The translations under genes and the position numbers were made by a program. Below the pieces are notes generated by a model. That model ran no database searches. It saw nothing but the letters and a program-made list of their open reading frames with translations, and had not been told where the DNA came from. Below are positions 1 through 8,265 of a DNA stretch of 43,716 nt, one piece after another. Source of the stretch: Bacteroidales bacterium (lineage in GTDB: Bacteria; Bacteroidota; Bacteroidia; Bacteroidales; VadinHA17); the NCBI GenBank assembly GCA_003141525.1, contig PLML01000055.1, positions 1 to 43,716 on the forward strand, given 5' to 3'. Position 1 is the stretch's first letter. The number at the start of each line of letters is the position of its first letter.

Positions 1-427
1 CCCCTGCGGCAGAAACTCCGAAGGCAAAGCCGTTAGTCTGGTCATTGTATGTATCAAGGAATACTATGAAATTATCATTCTTCAGAAAGTTGAAATCGCG
101 GCGAAGTGATTCTACCGGACGCTTACCTGGTGTTGGATCGTAACAGACTATACCAACGTAAATATTCGATTTGTCGTAAATGACTCTCACCTCCGTCTGT
201 GCGATAGCAAATCCTGTATCAGTAGGCAACACTCTTTGGAAATGAGTCGCTTTATCTGCAGTTAACCATACCGGTTCATCAAGAATTCCGTCTATCGTTA
301 TGTTATCAGTTGTCTGTTTAGTATTTATCTTATATTTCTCGCGGTTAATTCCTTTCGACTGACCAAAAAGTATTGTATTAAAGCACAGGAGAATAGTAGT
401 GCAGAGTAAAAGAGAGAGTCTGAACAT
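1..427 (-). CDS. DUF5916 / CBM9-like secreted protein, 5' end only
   Basis: The gene starts at 427 and runs off the left edge, so only about 142 N-terminal residues are visible. They show a signal peptide (MFRLSLLLCTTILLCFNTIL, then FGQ) and a mature part containing ITIDGILDEPVW, the conserved opening of the CBM9-like domain. That domain precedes the DUF5916 beta-barrel in many Bacteroidota proteins. Further on are YDKSNIYVGIVCYD and NDNFIVFLDTYNDQTNGFAF, which also fit the family. Whole family members are usually 700-900 residues and are presumed surface or outer-membrane proteins of unknown or carbohydrate-linked function. The family call is firm for this fragment; the function is not known. 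It is divergent from the next gene. Confidence 0.8.
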   Translation of the reverse strand, partial: MFRLSLLLCTTILLCFNTILFGQSKGINREKYKINTKQTTDNITIDGILDEPVWLTADKATHFQRVLPTDTGFAIAQTEVRVIYDKSNIYVGIVCYDPTPGKRPVESLRRDFNFLKNDNFIVFLDTYNDQTNGFAFGVSAAG

Positions 428-575
428 TGAGGATTTTAAAGTTTTGTCACAAGGTAAAAAGAAATTAGGAATTACGAATTATCAATGATGAATAATGAAT
501 TAGCTGGAATAAAATTGTTCTTAGATAGAATTCGTAATTTTACTTTGATTAATTTTTTTATATTATTCTGGACAG

Positions 576-1745
576 ATGAAACAAGAGATAAAAAACCGTT
601 TTACAATAGAAGGAGTTCATTATGAAACCGGAAATCCGGTCAGCATAGATATATATGATGGGTTTATTGAAAAAATTAATGAAAAAGTAGTCTTAATAAA
701 TGAAGACCGGAATTTGATTATTGCTCCCGGACTCATAGATAATCAGATAAATGGTTATGCAAATGTCGATTTTTCAGGTAACAATCTTTCAGTTGATGAT
801 GTAATTAACGCTACACATGCCATTTGGAGCGAGGGTGTGACCTCTTTTCTTCCCACGCTGATAACTAATAGTCATGAAAAACTGATAAAAAACCTGATGA
901 TTCTTGAGGAAGCCGGAAGAGATGAGAGCCTCAGGGATTCTATTCCGGGGTTTCATCTGGAAGGTCCGTACATTTCACCTGAGGAAGGTTACAGAGGATG
1001 CCATCCGGTTCAGCATATACGCAAACCATCGCATGAAGAATTACTGGATTATCAAAAAGCTGCTGGTGGAAGGATAATGCAGATAACCCTTGCTCCTGAA
1101 ACTGGGGGTGCTATGGAATTCATAAGATTATGCATAAACGATGGTATTGTTGTTGCACTTGGACATACAAATGCATCTGCTGACCAGATCACTCAGGCTG
1201 TTGACAATGGTGCAAGTTTATCCACGCATCTTGGTAATGGCTGTGCAAATTTTATCCACCGCCATAATAATCCAATCTGGCCACAGCTTGCCAATGACCA
1301 ATTGATAGCTTCAGTTATTGCTGATGGACTTCATCTGTCGCAAGAGGAAATCAGAGTGTTTTATAAAGTTAAAGGTCCGGATAATATGATTCTTACTTCA
1401 GATGTAGTTTACCTGGCCGGAATGCCTCCGGGAAAGTATACGTTTTTAGAAAGTGAAGTCATCCTTACAGAAGAAGGGATGTTACTTAATCCGGAACTGA
1501 ATTGTCTTGCAGGAGCCTCATTCCCATTGAAAAAGGGCGTTGAAAACATAATGAATTTCACAGATTGCTCCATTAGCGATGCAATAAACATGGCTTCCGG
1601 GAATGTTGCGAGGTTATACGGATTAAATGACAGAGGCAAACTGGCTCCGGGCAGAAGAGCTGATATCATCATGTTTGAAAGAATGGGAAATCAGTTAAAA
1701 GTAAATAAGACCTTCCTGAAAGGGAAACTGGTTTATCAGGCATAG
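576..1745 (+). CDS. nagA: N-acetylglucosamine-6-phosphate deacetylase (NagA family)
   Basis: A 389-residue cytoplasmic amidohydrolase expected to remove acetate from N-acetylglucosamine-6-phosphate in amino-sugar catabolism and cell-wall recycling. The N-terminal metal site has Gln57 and Asn59 (PGLIDNQING) where many amidohydrolases have HxH. The Escherichia coli enzyme has the same Gln/Asn pair. Other expected ligands are Glu129 (GFHLEGPYISPEEGY), His197 (LGHTNAS) and His218 (STHLGNG), with the catalytic Asp probably Asp276 (LTSD). The C-terminus has SGNVARLYGLNDRGKLAPGRRADI, the usual family ending. Length is normal. The ATG at 576 is the only good start and has a weak ribosome site. No nagB lies next to it, so it may be a stand-alone gene. 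Substrate is inferred from family. Confidence 0.85.
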   Translation: MKQEIKNRFTIEGVHYETGNPVSIDIYDGFIEKINEKVVLINEDRNLIIAPGLIDNQINGYANVDFSGNNLSVDDVINATHAIWSEGVTSFLPTLITNSHEKLIKNLMILEEAGRDESLRDSIPGFHLEGPYISPEEGYRGCHPVQHIRKPSHEELLDYQKAAGGRIMQITLAPETGGAMEFIRLCINDGIVVALGHTNASADQITQAVDNGASLSTHLGNGCANFIHRHNNPIWPQLANDQLIASVIADGLHLSQEEIRVFYKVKGPDNMILTSDVVYLAGMPPGKYTFLESEVILTEEGMLLNPELNCLAGASFPLKKGVENIMNFTDCSISDAINMASGNVARLYGLNDRGKLAPGRRADIIMFERMGNQLKVNKTFLKGKLVYQA

Positions 1746-1824
1746 AATTGACAATTTGGTAAATTTTAAATATGGTAAAAGCACAAATTAATGGAACTAA
1801 TTAATTTTTGATTATTTTTTTCCC

Positions 1825-1856
1825 TTTGTTATTAATTAATTCTATTGATATCTTTG
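1825..1856 (+). promoter_or_regulatory. Bacteroidota-type promoter of tatA
   Basis: TTTG at 1825-1828 is followed after 20 bp by TATCTTTG at 1849-1856, a full match to the -33 TTTG / -7 TAnnTTTG promoter of Bacteroidota. Transcription would start near 1860, about 20 nt before the tatA ATG at 1881. Confidence 0.7.
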
Positions 1857-1880
1857 ACCTTTAATTAACAAATTAGAAAG

Positions 1881-2072
1881 ATGGGAAATTTAGGAGCTAC
1901 TGAGATTTTGCTTATTCTGCTTGTTATTGTACTTCTTTTTGGTGGCAGAAAGATTCCTGAACTGATGAAGGGTATCGGACAGGGGATGAAAGAATTTAAA
2001 AAAGCTTCCCGTGTAGAGGATGATAGCGACAAGATGAGCGCTGAACCAAAAAAAGACGAAGAAAAAAAATAA
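1881..2072 (+). CDS. tatA: Sec-independent translocase subunit TatA/TatE
   Basis: A 63-residue membrane protein of the twin-arginine translocation pore, which exports folded, often cofactor-loaded proteins. It has one N-terminal transmembrane helix (residues about 6-20), then FGGRKIPELMKGIGQGMKEF, the diagnostic hinge and amphipathic helix of TatA. A short charged tail ends in lysines. Length is typical of small TatA proteins. It has its own promoter and stands alone; tatC is not in the window. Three proteins encoded within 13 kb carry Tat signals (the molybdopterin subunit and two sugar enzymes), which fits a functional Tat system. Whether it works as TatA or TatE cannot be told from sequence. 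Confidence 0.93.
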   Translation: MGNLGATEILLILLVIVLLFGGRKIPELMKGIGQGMKEFKKASRVEDDSDKMSAEPKKDEEKK

Positions 2073-2103
2073 AAAGTTGCCTGAAGAGTACTCTATCAGA
2101 CAA
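2064..2103 (-). terminator. Terminator of the amidase gene
   Basis: The arms TTGCCTGA and TCAGACAA (7 of 8 paired) enclose the palindrome AGAGTACTCT at 2084-2093. On the minus strand the hairpin is followed by a long T run, the complement of the A-rich end of tatA. It lies 26 nt past the amidase stop and overlaps the last codons of convergent tatA. Confidence 0.6.
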
Positions 2104-2128
2104 TCCTCGTTGCATAACATATTGTTAA

Positions 2129-3724
2129 TCAATCTGAAACAATATATTTTGGAGTTTTTCTGTGTTTAGTTCCCTGTTCATAGCTGTATGCTATTTCCAG
2201 CAGTAATGGTTCACTCCATGCTCTGCCAAAGAATGTAACTCCTACCGGCAAATTATCAATGAATCCCATAGGAACGGTGATGGCAGGGTACCCGGATATT
2301 GCTGCCAGTGATGAACTTCCGCCAACAGAATGATCTCCCAGAATAAGATCAGTTTTACAGGCCGGTGAGCCGGTCGGTGCCATGATTGCATCGAGCTTAT
2401 ATAGATTCATCACTTTGTCTATTCCATCTTCCCTTGTAGCTTTTAACATTGTAGCCAGCGCCTTTTTGTACTCTGTTGAATTAAGGTCTCCCTTCTTTTC
2501 AGCCTGTTCAAAGATATTCTGATTAAAATATTTCAACTCTATAGTATCTGAGTTGTTGAATTCTATTAACTCCTTGAGATTCTTAACCGGTGAATCACTT
2601 CCGAGTCCGGCAAGGTATTTATTAAGTCCATCCTTAAATTCATAAAATAGCACCTTAGATTCTGCTTCTTCATAATTCTCTCCTTTTGGGAACTCAATCT
2701 CAATAATTTCTGTACCATTTGCTTTAAGATAGGCAACTGTCTTATTCATCAGGTTATCAACTTTATCAGAAAAACCCATAGCTTTTTTTAGCAGACCTAT
2801 CCTTTTACCCTTCAGGGCGTCTTTCTTCAGATACTTTGTATAATCGGTTTGATATTTTCCCTGTGAAGCAAGAGTTTTGGAATCAGATGAGTCGATACCG
2901 GTTAAAGCTCCCAGTGTTATTGCTACATCTTCGACAGTTCGTCCCATCGGACCAGGAGTATCCTGTGTGAATGATATAGGGATGATACCAGAACGGCTTA
3001 AAAGGCCGACCGTCGGTTTAATCCCGACTATTCCATTGTTATTAGACGGGCACACTATTGAACCATCTGTTTCAGTGCCTATTGCCACCATACAAAGATT
3101 GGCTGAAACTGCTACTCCAGAACCTGAGCTGGAGCCGCAAGGATTACGATCGAGCACATAAGGGTTCTTCGTTTGCCCGCCAACACCGCTCCATCCGCTT
3201 GACGACGGTGTTGCCCGGAAGTTTGCCCACTCGCTCAGGTTCGATTTTGCAATAATTATTGCTCCGGCCTCTCTTAACTTCTTTGCAACGAAACTGTCAC
3301 TTTTTGGGAAAGAGTTTCTCAATACAGTTGCTCCTGCCGTAGTAGGCATCTTGTCGTGAGTATCAATATTATCTTTAAGAATTACAGGGACTCCATATAA
3401 AGGTCCTTCAGGCTTGCCAGCGACAGCTTCATTTTCAAGGTTTTCAGCAATATTGAGAGCATCAGGATTAATCTCAATTACTGAGTTTAGCTGGGGACCA
3501 TTTTTATCGAGCTCGGTGATCCTGTCGAGGTAGACTTTAACCACATCTTTGACCGTATATTTTCCCTCTTTGTATCCTTTCTGAAGTTGTTCTATCGTTA
3601 ACTCTTCAATCCAGTTATTGTCGGCTTTTTTCTCAGCCTTATTGTTTACAGGAGTCTTGCAGGTGATCAGGCACAGAACTAAAGAGATGAACAACAATGG
3701 GAATTTGGTAAAATTTGGTTTCAT
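2129..3724 (-). CDS. Amidase-signature family hydrolase, probable lipoprotein
   Basis: A 531-residue enzyme of the amidase signature family (relatives are GatA and peptide amidases), which cleaves carboxamide bonds with a Ser-cisSer-Lys triad. Lys117 lies in VILKDNID, the cis-serine in the glycine/serine loop at 197-203 (GSSSGSG) and the nucleophile is Ser222 in GTETDGSIV. The N-terminus is a hydrophobic signal with a lipobox-like LITC, so Cys22 is probably lipidated and the enzyme sits in the periplasm or outer membrane. It is therefore not the tRNA amidotransferase subunit. The subclass with TDGSI instead of TGGSI is common among secreted members. The natural substrate is unknown. Its start is 26 bp from a palindromic repeat and divergent from xdhC. 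Confidence 0.85.
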   Translation of the reverse strand: MKPNFTKFPLLFISLVLCLITCKTPVNNKAEKKADNNWIEELTIEQLQKGYKEGKYTVKDVVKVYLDRITELDKNGPQLNSVIEINPDALNIAENLENEAVAGKPEGPLYGVPVILKDNIDTHDKMPTTAGATVLRNSFPKSDSFVAKKLREAGAIIIAKSNLSEWANFRATPSSSGWSGVGGQTKNPYVLDRNPCGSSSGSGVAVSANLCMVAIGTETDGSIVCPSNNNGIVGIKPTVGLLSRSGIIPISFTQDTPGPMGRTVEDVAITLGALTGIDSSDSKTLASQGKYQTDYTKYLKKDALKGKRIGLLKKAMGFSDKVDNLMNKTVAYLKANGTEIIEIEFPKGENYEEAESKVLFYEFKDGLNKYLAGLGSDSPVKNLKELIEFNNSDTIELKYFNQNIFEQAEKKGDLNSTEYKKALATMLKATREDGIDKVMNLYKLDAIMAPTGSPACKTDLILGDHSVGGSSSLAAISGYPAITVPMGFIDNLPVGVTFFGRAWSEPLLLEIAYSYEQGTKHRKTPKYIVSD

Positions 3725-3749
3725 AATTTAATGGTTTTATGTTTATTAT

Positions 3750-3912
3750 GTAGAGACGCCCAAGTTGGGCGTCTCTACCCGACCAGATGAATCATTTCAT
3801 ACACTATATCGTATATACCATAAAATTATGAATATTAAATCAATTTGAATAAATTTGTTGCTGCGAAATTTTATTGACGCCCGGTAGAGACGCCCAACTT
3901 GGGCGTCTCTAC
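3750..3912. repeat. Inverted pair of 29-bp palindromes (REP/MITE-like element)
   Basis: Positions 3750-3778 hold a palindrome with arms GTAGAGACGCCCAA and TTGGGCGTCTCTAC. Positions 3884-3912 hold its exact reverse complement. They enclose 105 bp of AT-rich DNA with no gene. Each copy alone would fold as a stable hairpin, and the two copies can also pair with each other. Similar GTAGAGACG...CGTCTCTAC palindromes are known as dispersed repeats in Cyanobacteria and Bacteroidota. The pair sits in the divergent gap between the amidase and xdhC genes, where it could affect both promoters. No target-site duplication is evident. Confidence 0.8.
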
Positions 3913-3947
3913 AATATAAATTTATATATTTAGGGTAAATAAGAAAT

Positions 3948-5012
3948 ATGAAAAACATCTATCTGCAATTTCTTGATCATCAATCCGATAAATCCCCTCT
4001 GGTTCTTGCCACTGTGAGCAGAACGCATGGCTCAGCTCCCCAGAAACCAGGCAGTTCGGCATTATTTGGTAAGAAGGGCCTCATTTGCGGAACTGTCGGC
4101 GGTGGCGTTGTGGAGGGGAGAGTTGAAAAACTCGCAAGGGAGGCTCTTTTGTCAAAAAAATCAGGACATTTCCTTTTTAACCTCGGCAATGATATCTCAA
4201 AAACAGAGGAGGCTATTTGTGGTGGACAGATCAGTGTTCTTATTGATGCCAATCTGATCAATCATTTATCTGTCTTTGAAAAGCTTAGAATTTCGATTGA
4301 AAACCGTGTTCCGGGTGTAATGATAACAATGGTAACCGGATTCAAGGAAGAGACGGTTCTTATTAATCGCTACTGGATGAGCAATACATTTAAACCTTCG
4401 ATAGCGGCCGCGTTTCTTGAAAAAATTGAACCTGTCGTAATTAATATGCTCTCTGAAGGAAATCCATCGGATTACAGGGAAATGGAACTGACAATAACTG
4501 ATGAAGAACCTTTCTCCCTGTTTTTTCTCGAAGCTGTTTTCCCTCCTGAACATCTGATAATTGCCGGAGCGGGTCATATAGGCAAAGCATTGGCACATCT
4601 GGCTGATATTCTTGATTTTGAAGTCACGGTAATCGATGATCGTCCTGAGTATGCAAATTCTGAGAATATTCCTGAAGCCAGCCATATTATAGCTAGAGAT
4701 ATAGGGGAGACATTGAAGGAACTGGAAAAAAATTATAACACTTATGTTGTGATCGTGACACGTGGCCATAAAGATGACGCTGCCGCTCTTAAACCATGCA
4801 TTGGATCTGAATTGGCTTATATCGGCATGATAGGAAGTAAAAGCAAAATTGCAGCAATGCGGTCAAGTTTCATTGAGAAAGGATGGGCAACAGCTAAACA
4901 GTGGGATGCTATTCATACTCCTATAGGGCTTGATATCAAATCGAGGACAGTTGAAGAGATAGCCATAAGCATAGCAGCTCAACTGGTGTTAGTCCGTAAT
5001 AGTAAAAAGTAA
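3948..5012 (+). CDS. xdhC: XdhC/CoxI family molybdenum-cofactor insertion protein
   Basis: A 354-residue maturation factor of the XdhC family, which binds molybdenum cofactor, helps add the terminal sulfido ligand and inserts it into xanthine-dehydrogenase-type enzymes. The N-terminal XdhC/CoxI domain (about 10-100) contains GTVGGGVVEGRVE and the conserved CGGQ around Cys91. The C-terminal half is a Rossmann domain beginning IIAGAGHIGKAL at 204 and ending in the conserved YIGMIGSKSK. Length and both domains are typical. It is the first gene of a five-gene operon with gaps of 2-15 bp, and it precedes the enzyme it should serve. The upstream palindromic repeat ends only 36 bp before the ATG. 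Confidence 0.9.
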   Translation: MKNIYLQFLDHQSDKSPLVLATVSRTHGSAPQKPGSSALFGKKGLICGTVGGGVVEGRVEKLAREALLSKKSGHFLFNLGNDISKTEEAICGGQISVLIDANLINHLSVFEKLRISIENRVPGVMITMVTGFKEETVLINRYWMSNTFKPSIAAAFLEKIEPVVINMLSEGNPSDYREMELTITDEEPFSLFFLEAVFPPEHLIIAGAGHIGKALAHLADILDFEVTVIDDRPEYANSENIPEASHIIARDIGETLKELEKNYNTYVVIVTRGHKDDAAALKPCIGSELAYIGMIGSKSKIAAMRSSFIEKGWATAKQWDAIHTPIGLDIKSRTVEEIAISIAAQLVLVRNSKK

Positions 5013-5027
5013 GTAGCAGGTAGTTTT

Positions 5028-5612
5028 ATGAGTGAATTATGGGCAATAATTCTTGCTGCAGGAGAATCAAAGAGGATGGGTTCTCCGAAAATGTTACTGA
5101 ACTTTAATGGCAGGTCAATGATAGAAAATGTTATTGTCAATGTTACTGAATCAAAAGTTGATAAAATAATGGTTGTGCTTGGGGCTTACCGGGAGGCGTT
5201 AGCTGATCAGATTGGGAAATTACCTGTTAGGTATTGTTATAATGATAATTATAAGGAAGGGATGTTGTCATCTGTTCAATGTGGATTCAGAAATCTGCCT
5301 TCAGATTTTAAAGCAGCTCTGGTTTTTCAGGGTGATCAGCCTTTGATCACTTCAAATGCAATTAATAAAGTAATAAATGCATATTTATCATCGGAGAAGG
5401 GTATAGTGATTCCGGTTTATAAGGATAAACGCGGGCATCCGCTTCTTATCAATATAAAATACAGGGACGAAATAGTAAAACTCAGTCCTGAAAAGGGCTT
5501 ACACTCATTGGCCTATAATTTTCCTGATGATGTTCTGGAAGTTGAAACAACTGAATCAGGCATCCTCAGGGATTTTGATACATATGAGGAATACAAGGAA
5601 GGAGTAAATTAA
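5028..5612 (+). CDS. mocA: MocA-like molybdenum cofactor nucleotidyltransferase
   Basis: A 194-residue nucleotidyltransferase of the MobA/MocA type. The N-terminal nucleotide-binding signature is LAAGESKRMGSPKML (residues 9-23), with the metal-binding GDQP at 102-105 and RGHPLL further on. In this family MocA makes molybdopterin cytosine dinucleotide and MobA makes the guanine form. The immediate neighbours are a molybdenum hydroxylase and XdhC, enzymes that normally use the cytosine form, so MocA is the better call. The sequence motif alone does not prove nucleotide choice. It starts 15 bp after xdhC and ends 11 bp before the iron-sulfur subunit gene, so co-transcription is very likely. Confidence 0.82.
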   Translation: MSELWAIILAAGESKRMGSPKMLLNFNGRSMIENVIVNVTESKVDKIMVVLGAYREALADQIGKLPVRYCYNDNYKEGMLSSVQCGFRNLPSDFKAALVFQGDQPLITSNAINKVINAYLSSEKGIVIPVYKDKRGHPLLINIKYRDEIVKLSPEKGLHSLAYNFPDDVLEVETTESGILRDFDTYEEYKEGVN

Positions 5613-5623
5613 ATACAATAATT

Positions 5624-6100
5624 ATGGAAGAAACAATTAAATTTCGGTTAAACGGGAAAAATACCGAAGCAATGATTGATCCCACTCAGACTCTGTTATG
5701 GGTATTAAGGAATCATTTCGGGCTTACCGGAACAAAATTTGGTTGCGGTATGGGATTCTGCGGAGCCTGCACTGTTCTTATGGATAATGAACCTGTAAGG
5801 TCCTGTCAGTTGTCCGTGAGTGAAGCGGCCGGCAAAAATGTGGTTACTATTGAAGGGCTGGCAACAAACGGTAAACTGCATCCTGTTCAAAAAGCATTTG
5901 TTGAGCATGATGCATTGCAATGCGGTTTCTGTACACCGGGGATGATAATGAATGCAACAGGTATATTATTAAAAAATCCGGCACCATCAACTCAGCAGAT
6001 AAAGGATGGTATGGAAAACAACCTCTGCCGTTGCGGAGCACATTTAAGAATTGTTGAAGCTGTTCGTACTGCTTCTGAAGAAATGAAAGGAGGAAAGTAA
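5624..6100 (+). CDS. [2Fe-2S] subunit of a molybdenum hydroxylase
   Basis: A 158-residue electron-transfer subunit of the xanthine dehydrogenase superfamily, like IorA of isoquinoline 1-oxidoreductase. The N-terminal plant-ferredoxin domain binds one cluster through Cys41, Cys46, Cys49 and Cys61 (CGMGFCGACT). The C-terminal helical domain binds a second through Cys100, Cys103, Cys135 and Cys137 (QCGFCTPGM and LCRCGAH). All eight cysteines are present and length is normal. It has no signal peptide of its own. The partner large subunit carries a Tat signal, so this subunit is inferred to be exported with it as a folded complex. No FAD-binding subunit gene is nearby. Confidence 0.93.
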   Translation: MEETIKFRLNGKNTEAMIDPTQTLLWVLRNHFGLTGTKFGCGMGFCGACTVLMDNEPVRSCQLSVSEAAGKNVVTIEGLATNGKLHPVQKAFVEHDALQCGFCTPGMIMNATGILLKNPAPSTQQIKDGMENNLCRCGAHLRIVEAVRTASEEMKGGK

Positions 6101-6102
6101 TC

Positions 6103-8256
6103 ATGAAAGAAGAACAAATAGAAAAGCAGAATTATTTAGTGGGCGACAAACCTCATGGAATAGTTAGAAGAGACTTCTTTAAAATCCTTGGAGGCGGTAT
6201 TTTTATTTTTTTCCGCCCCTGGGCCGCTTTTGACCTTTTTGGATTACCGGCTGAACAGAGAAGAGGTCTGCCAAAAGACTATAACGCCTTTCTCCGTATA
6301 GCTGAAGATGGAACTGTAACCTGCTTTACCGGCAAGATTGAAATGGGTCAGGGCATTATAACATCGCTGCCCCAGATGATGGCTGATGAACTTAATGTAC
6401 AGGTTGAAAAAGTAAAGATGGTTATGGGCGACACCGATCTTTGTCCTTACGACCAGGGGACCTGGGGATCAATGAGTACAAGATTTTTTGGTCCTAATAT
6501 GAGAGCTGCAGCTGCTGAAGGAAAAGCTGTACTTCTTGAACTGGCATCAACACAGCTGGGAGTGCCGGTCTCACAACTGGAAGTCCGCGACGGGATAATC
6601 ACCGATGCAAAAAATCCAAAAAGTTCGGTAAGCTATGGTCAGCTTGCAAAGGGTAAAAAAATTGAAAAATTTCTCGATGTCAAACCTGCCGTGGAAGATT
6701 ACACCAAATTTACTTATGTTGGAAAGTCATACAACCATAGTGATGCAAACATTAAAGTAACCGGTGAAGCAAAATATGCAGGCGACATGAAATTGCCGGG
6801 AATGGTTTTCGCGAGAATATTACGGCCGCCCTCACATGGAGCTAAGCTGACTTCAGTTGATTATTCAGGGGCTGAGAAGATTGCAGGTACAAAAGTTGTC
6901 CGTGATGGTGACCTCATTGCAGTAATTAATGAAAATCGCGAAAGAGCTGATGAGGCAATCGTTAAAATCAAAGCTGAATATTCATTTGATGAGATGCCAG
7001 TTAATGATAAGACGATCTTTGAATATATGCTGAAGGCTGATTCAAATATAAATGTATTAAGGTCAAGCGGAGATATCGAAGCCGGACGCCAGGCTTCTGA
7101 CAAAGTTTTTGAATCGGAATTTCATGATCCTTATCTTGCACATGCTGCTATAGAAACACATACTGCCCTGGCACAGCTTGAAGGAGATAAAATGACAGTC
7201 TGGGCTTCCACACAATCACCATTCGGTCTCAGGGATGGGATAATGCATGAACTTGGTCTTCCGGAGGAAAAGGTTAGGGTTATAGCGCCATTTGTTGGCG
7301 GAGGATTTGGAGGCAAAGGTGAATATCAGCAGGGTATTGAAGCGGCAAAACTTGCAAAACTGACAGGAAAACCGGTTATGCTGATCTGGACTCGCGATGA
7401 AGAATTTTTCTATGATACATTCCACCCGGCCGGTGTTATCAAAATAAAATCAGGGATTGACAAATCAGGTTTTATTAAGTTTTGGGATTATAATTTGTAT
7501 TATTCAGGAGCCAGGGGATCAGACACACTATACGATGTTCCGAATTCTAAAACAACACATTACGAACAGAAAAGAGGAGGATCTCCTGTCCATCCGTTTG
7601 GAACAGGCGCATGGCGTGCACCGAATAACAATGCGAATACTTTTGCAAGGGAGGTACAGATAGACATCATGGCCACGTCTGCAGGGATGGATCCGCTTGA
7701 ATTCCGCCTGAAGAATTTGAAGGATGAGAATCTGAGAGCCTGCCTGAAAGCTGTTGCCGATAAATTCGGATATGTTGCAGGCAAGACGCCAGGTGGCAGA
7801 GGAATCGGTATAGCCATTGGTACGGATGCCGGTTCATGGGTGGCACACATGGCTGAAGTGAAAGTTGACAAGACTACAGGAAAGGTTCAGGTGATCCGTA
7901 TTGCCTGCGCCCAGGATATGGGATTGTGTGTCAATCCTGAAGGTGCAACTATCCAGATGGAAGGTTGTATAATGATGGGTCTTGGTTATACATTTACCGA
8001 AGAGGTTTTATTTGAGGGAGGAAATATTCAAAACAGGGGCTTTGATTCCTACACAATCCCACGCTTTTCATGGCTTCCAAAAATCGATACGGTTATTCTC
8101 GAAAGAAAAAATGAACCACCTCAGGGAGGAGGTGAACCTGCTATAATTGGTATTGGAGCTGTGATTGCCAATGCAATATTTGACGCAACCGGAGCCAGGT
8201 TATACAGGATGCCTATGACACCGGCAAGAGTACTGGAAGCGCTGAAGAAAGTATAA
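6103..8256 (+). CDS. Tat-exported molybdopterin-binding large subunit, xanthine dehydrogenase/IorB family
   Basis: A 717-residue catalytic subunit. Residues 22-30 (RRDFFKILG) followed by a hydrophobic stretch form a twin-arginine signal, so the enzyme acts in the periplasm. The aldehyde-oxidase/xanthine-dehydrogenase domains follow, with FVGGGFGGKGE, GTGAWRAPNNN and the C-terminal GGGEP holding the probable catalytic Glu678. The fold uses a molybdenum cofactor to hydroxylate aldehydes or N-heterocycles with water-derived oxygen. Two-subunit, FAD-free enzymes of this kind pass electrons to an external acceptor such as a cytochrome. No cytochrome domain is fused here. A clear GGAGG at 6089-6093 precedes the ATG and the gap to the small-subunit gene is 2 bp. 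The substrate cannot be named. Confidence 0.9.
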   Translation: MKEEQIEKQNYLVGDKPHGIVRRDFFKILGGGIFIFFRPWAAFDLFGLPAEQRRGLPKDYNAFLRIAEDGTVTCFTGKIEMGQGIITSLPQMMADELNVQVEKVKMVMGDTDLCPYDQGTWGSMSTRFFGPNMRAAAAEGKAVLLELASTQLGVPVSQLEVRDGIITDAKNPKSSVSYGQLAKGKKIEKFLDVKPAVEDYTKFTYVGKSYNHSDANIKVTGEAKYAGDMKLPGMVFARILRPPSHGAKLTSVDYSGAEKIAGTKVVRDGDLIAVINENRERADEAIVKIKAEYSFDEMPVNDKTIFEYMLKADSNINVLRSSGDIEAGRQASDKVFESEFHDPYLAHAAIETHTALAQLEGDKMTVWASTQSPFGLRDGIMHELGLPEEKVRVIAPFVGGGFGGKGEYQQGIEAAKLAKLTGKPVMLIWTRDEEFFYDTFHPAGVIKIKSGIDKSGFIKFWDYNLYYSGARGSDTLYDVPNSKTTHYEQKRGGSPVHPFGTGAWRAPNNNANTFAREVQIDIMATSAGMDPLEFRLKNLKDENLRACLKAVADKFGYVAGKTPGGRGIGIAIGTDAGSWVAHMAEVKVDKTTGKVQVIRIACAQDMGLCVNPEGATIQMEGCIMMGLGYTFTEEVLFEGGNIQNRGFDSYTIPRFSWLPKIDTVILERKNEPPQGGGEPAIIGIGAVIANAIFDATGARLYRMPMTPARVLEALKKV

Positions 8257-8265
8257 AATAAGCTT

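Noticed and set aside
223-228. GSFTGA instead of GAFTGA in the NtrC-type regulator (residues 223-228 of the protein at 20489-21838) as a loss of sigma-54 contact
   Set aside because: Serine at this place is a common, active variant; the coordinates here are residue numbers. The regulator is judged functional.
470-539. 11-bp inverted repeat AATTACGAATT / AATTCGTAATT
   Set aside because: The arms are AT-rich and 48 bp apart in very AT-rich DNA, so it may be chance; no T run for a terminator.
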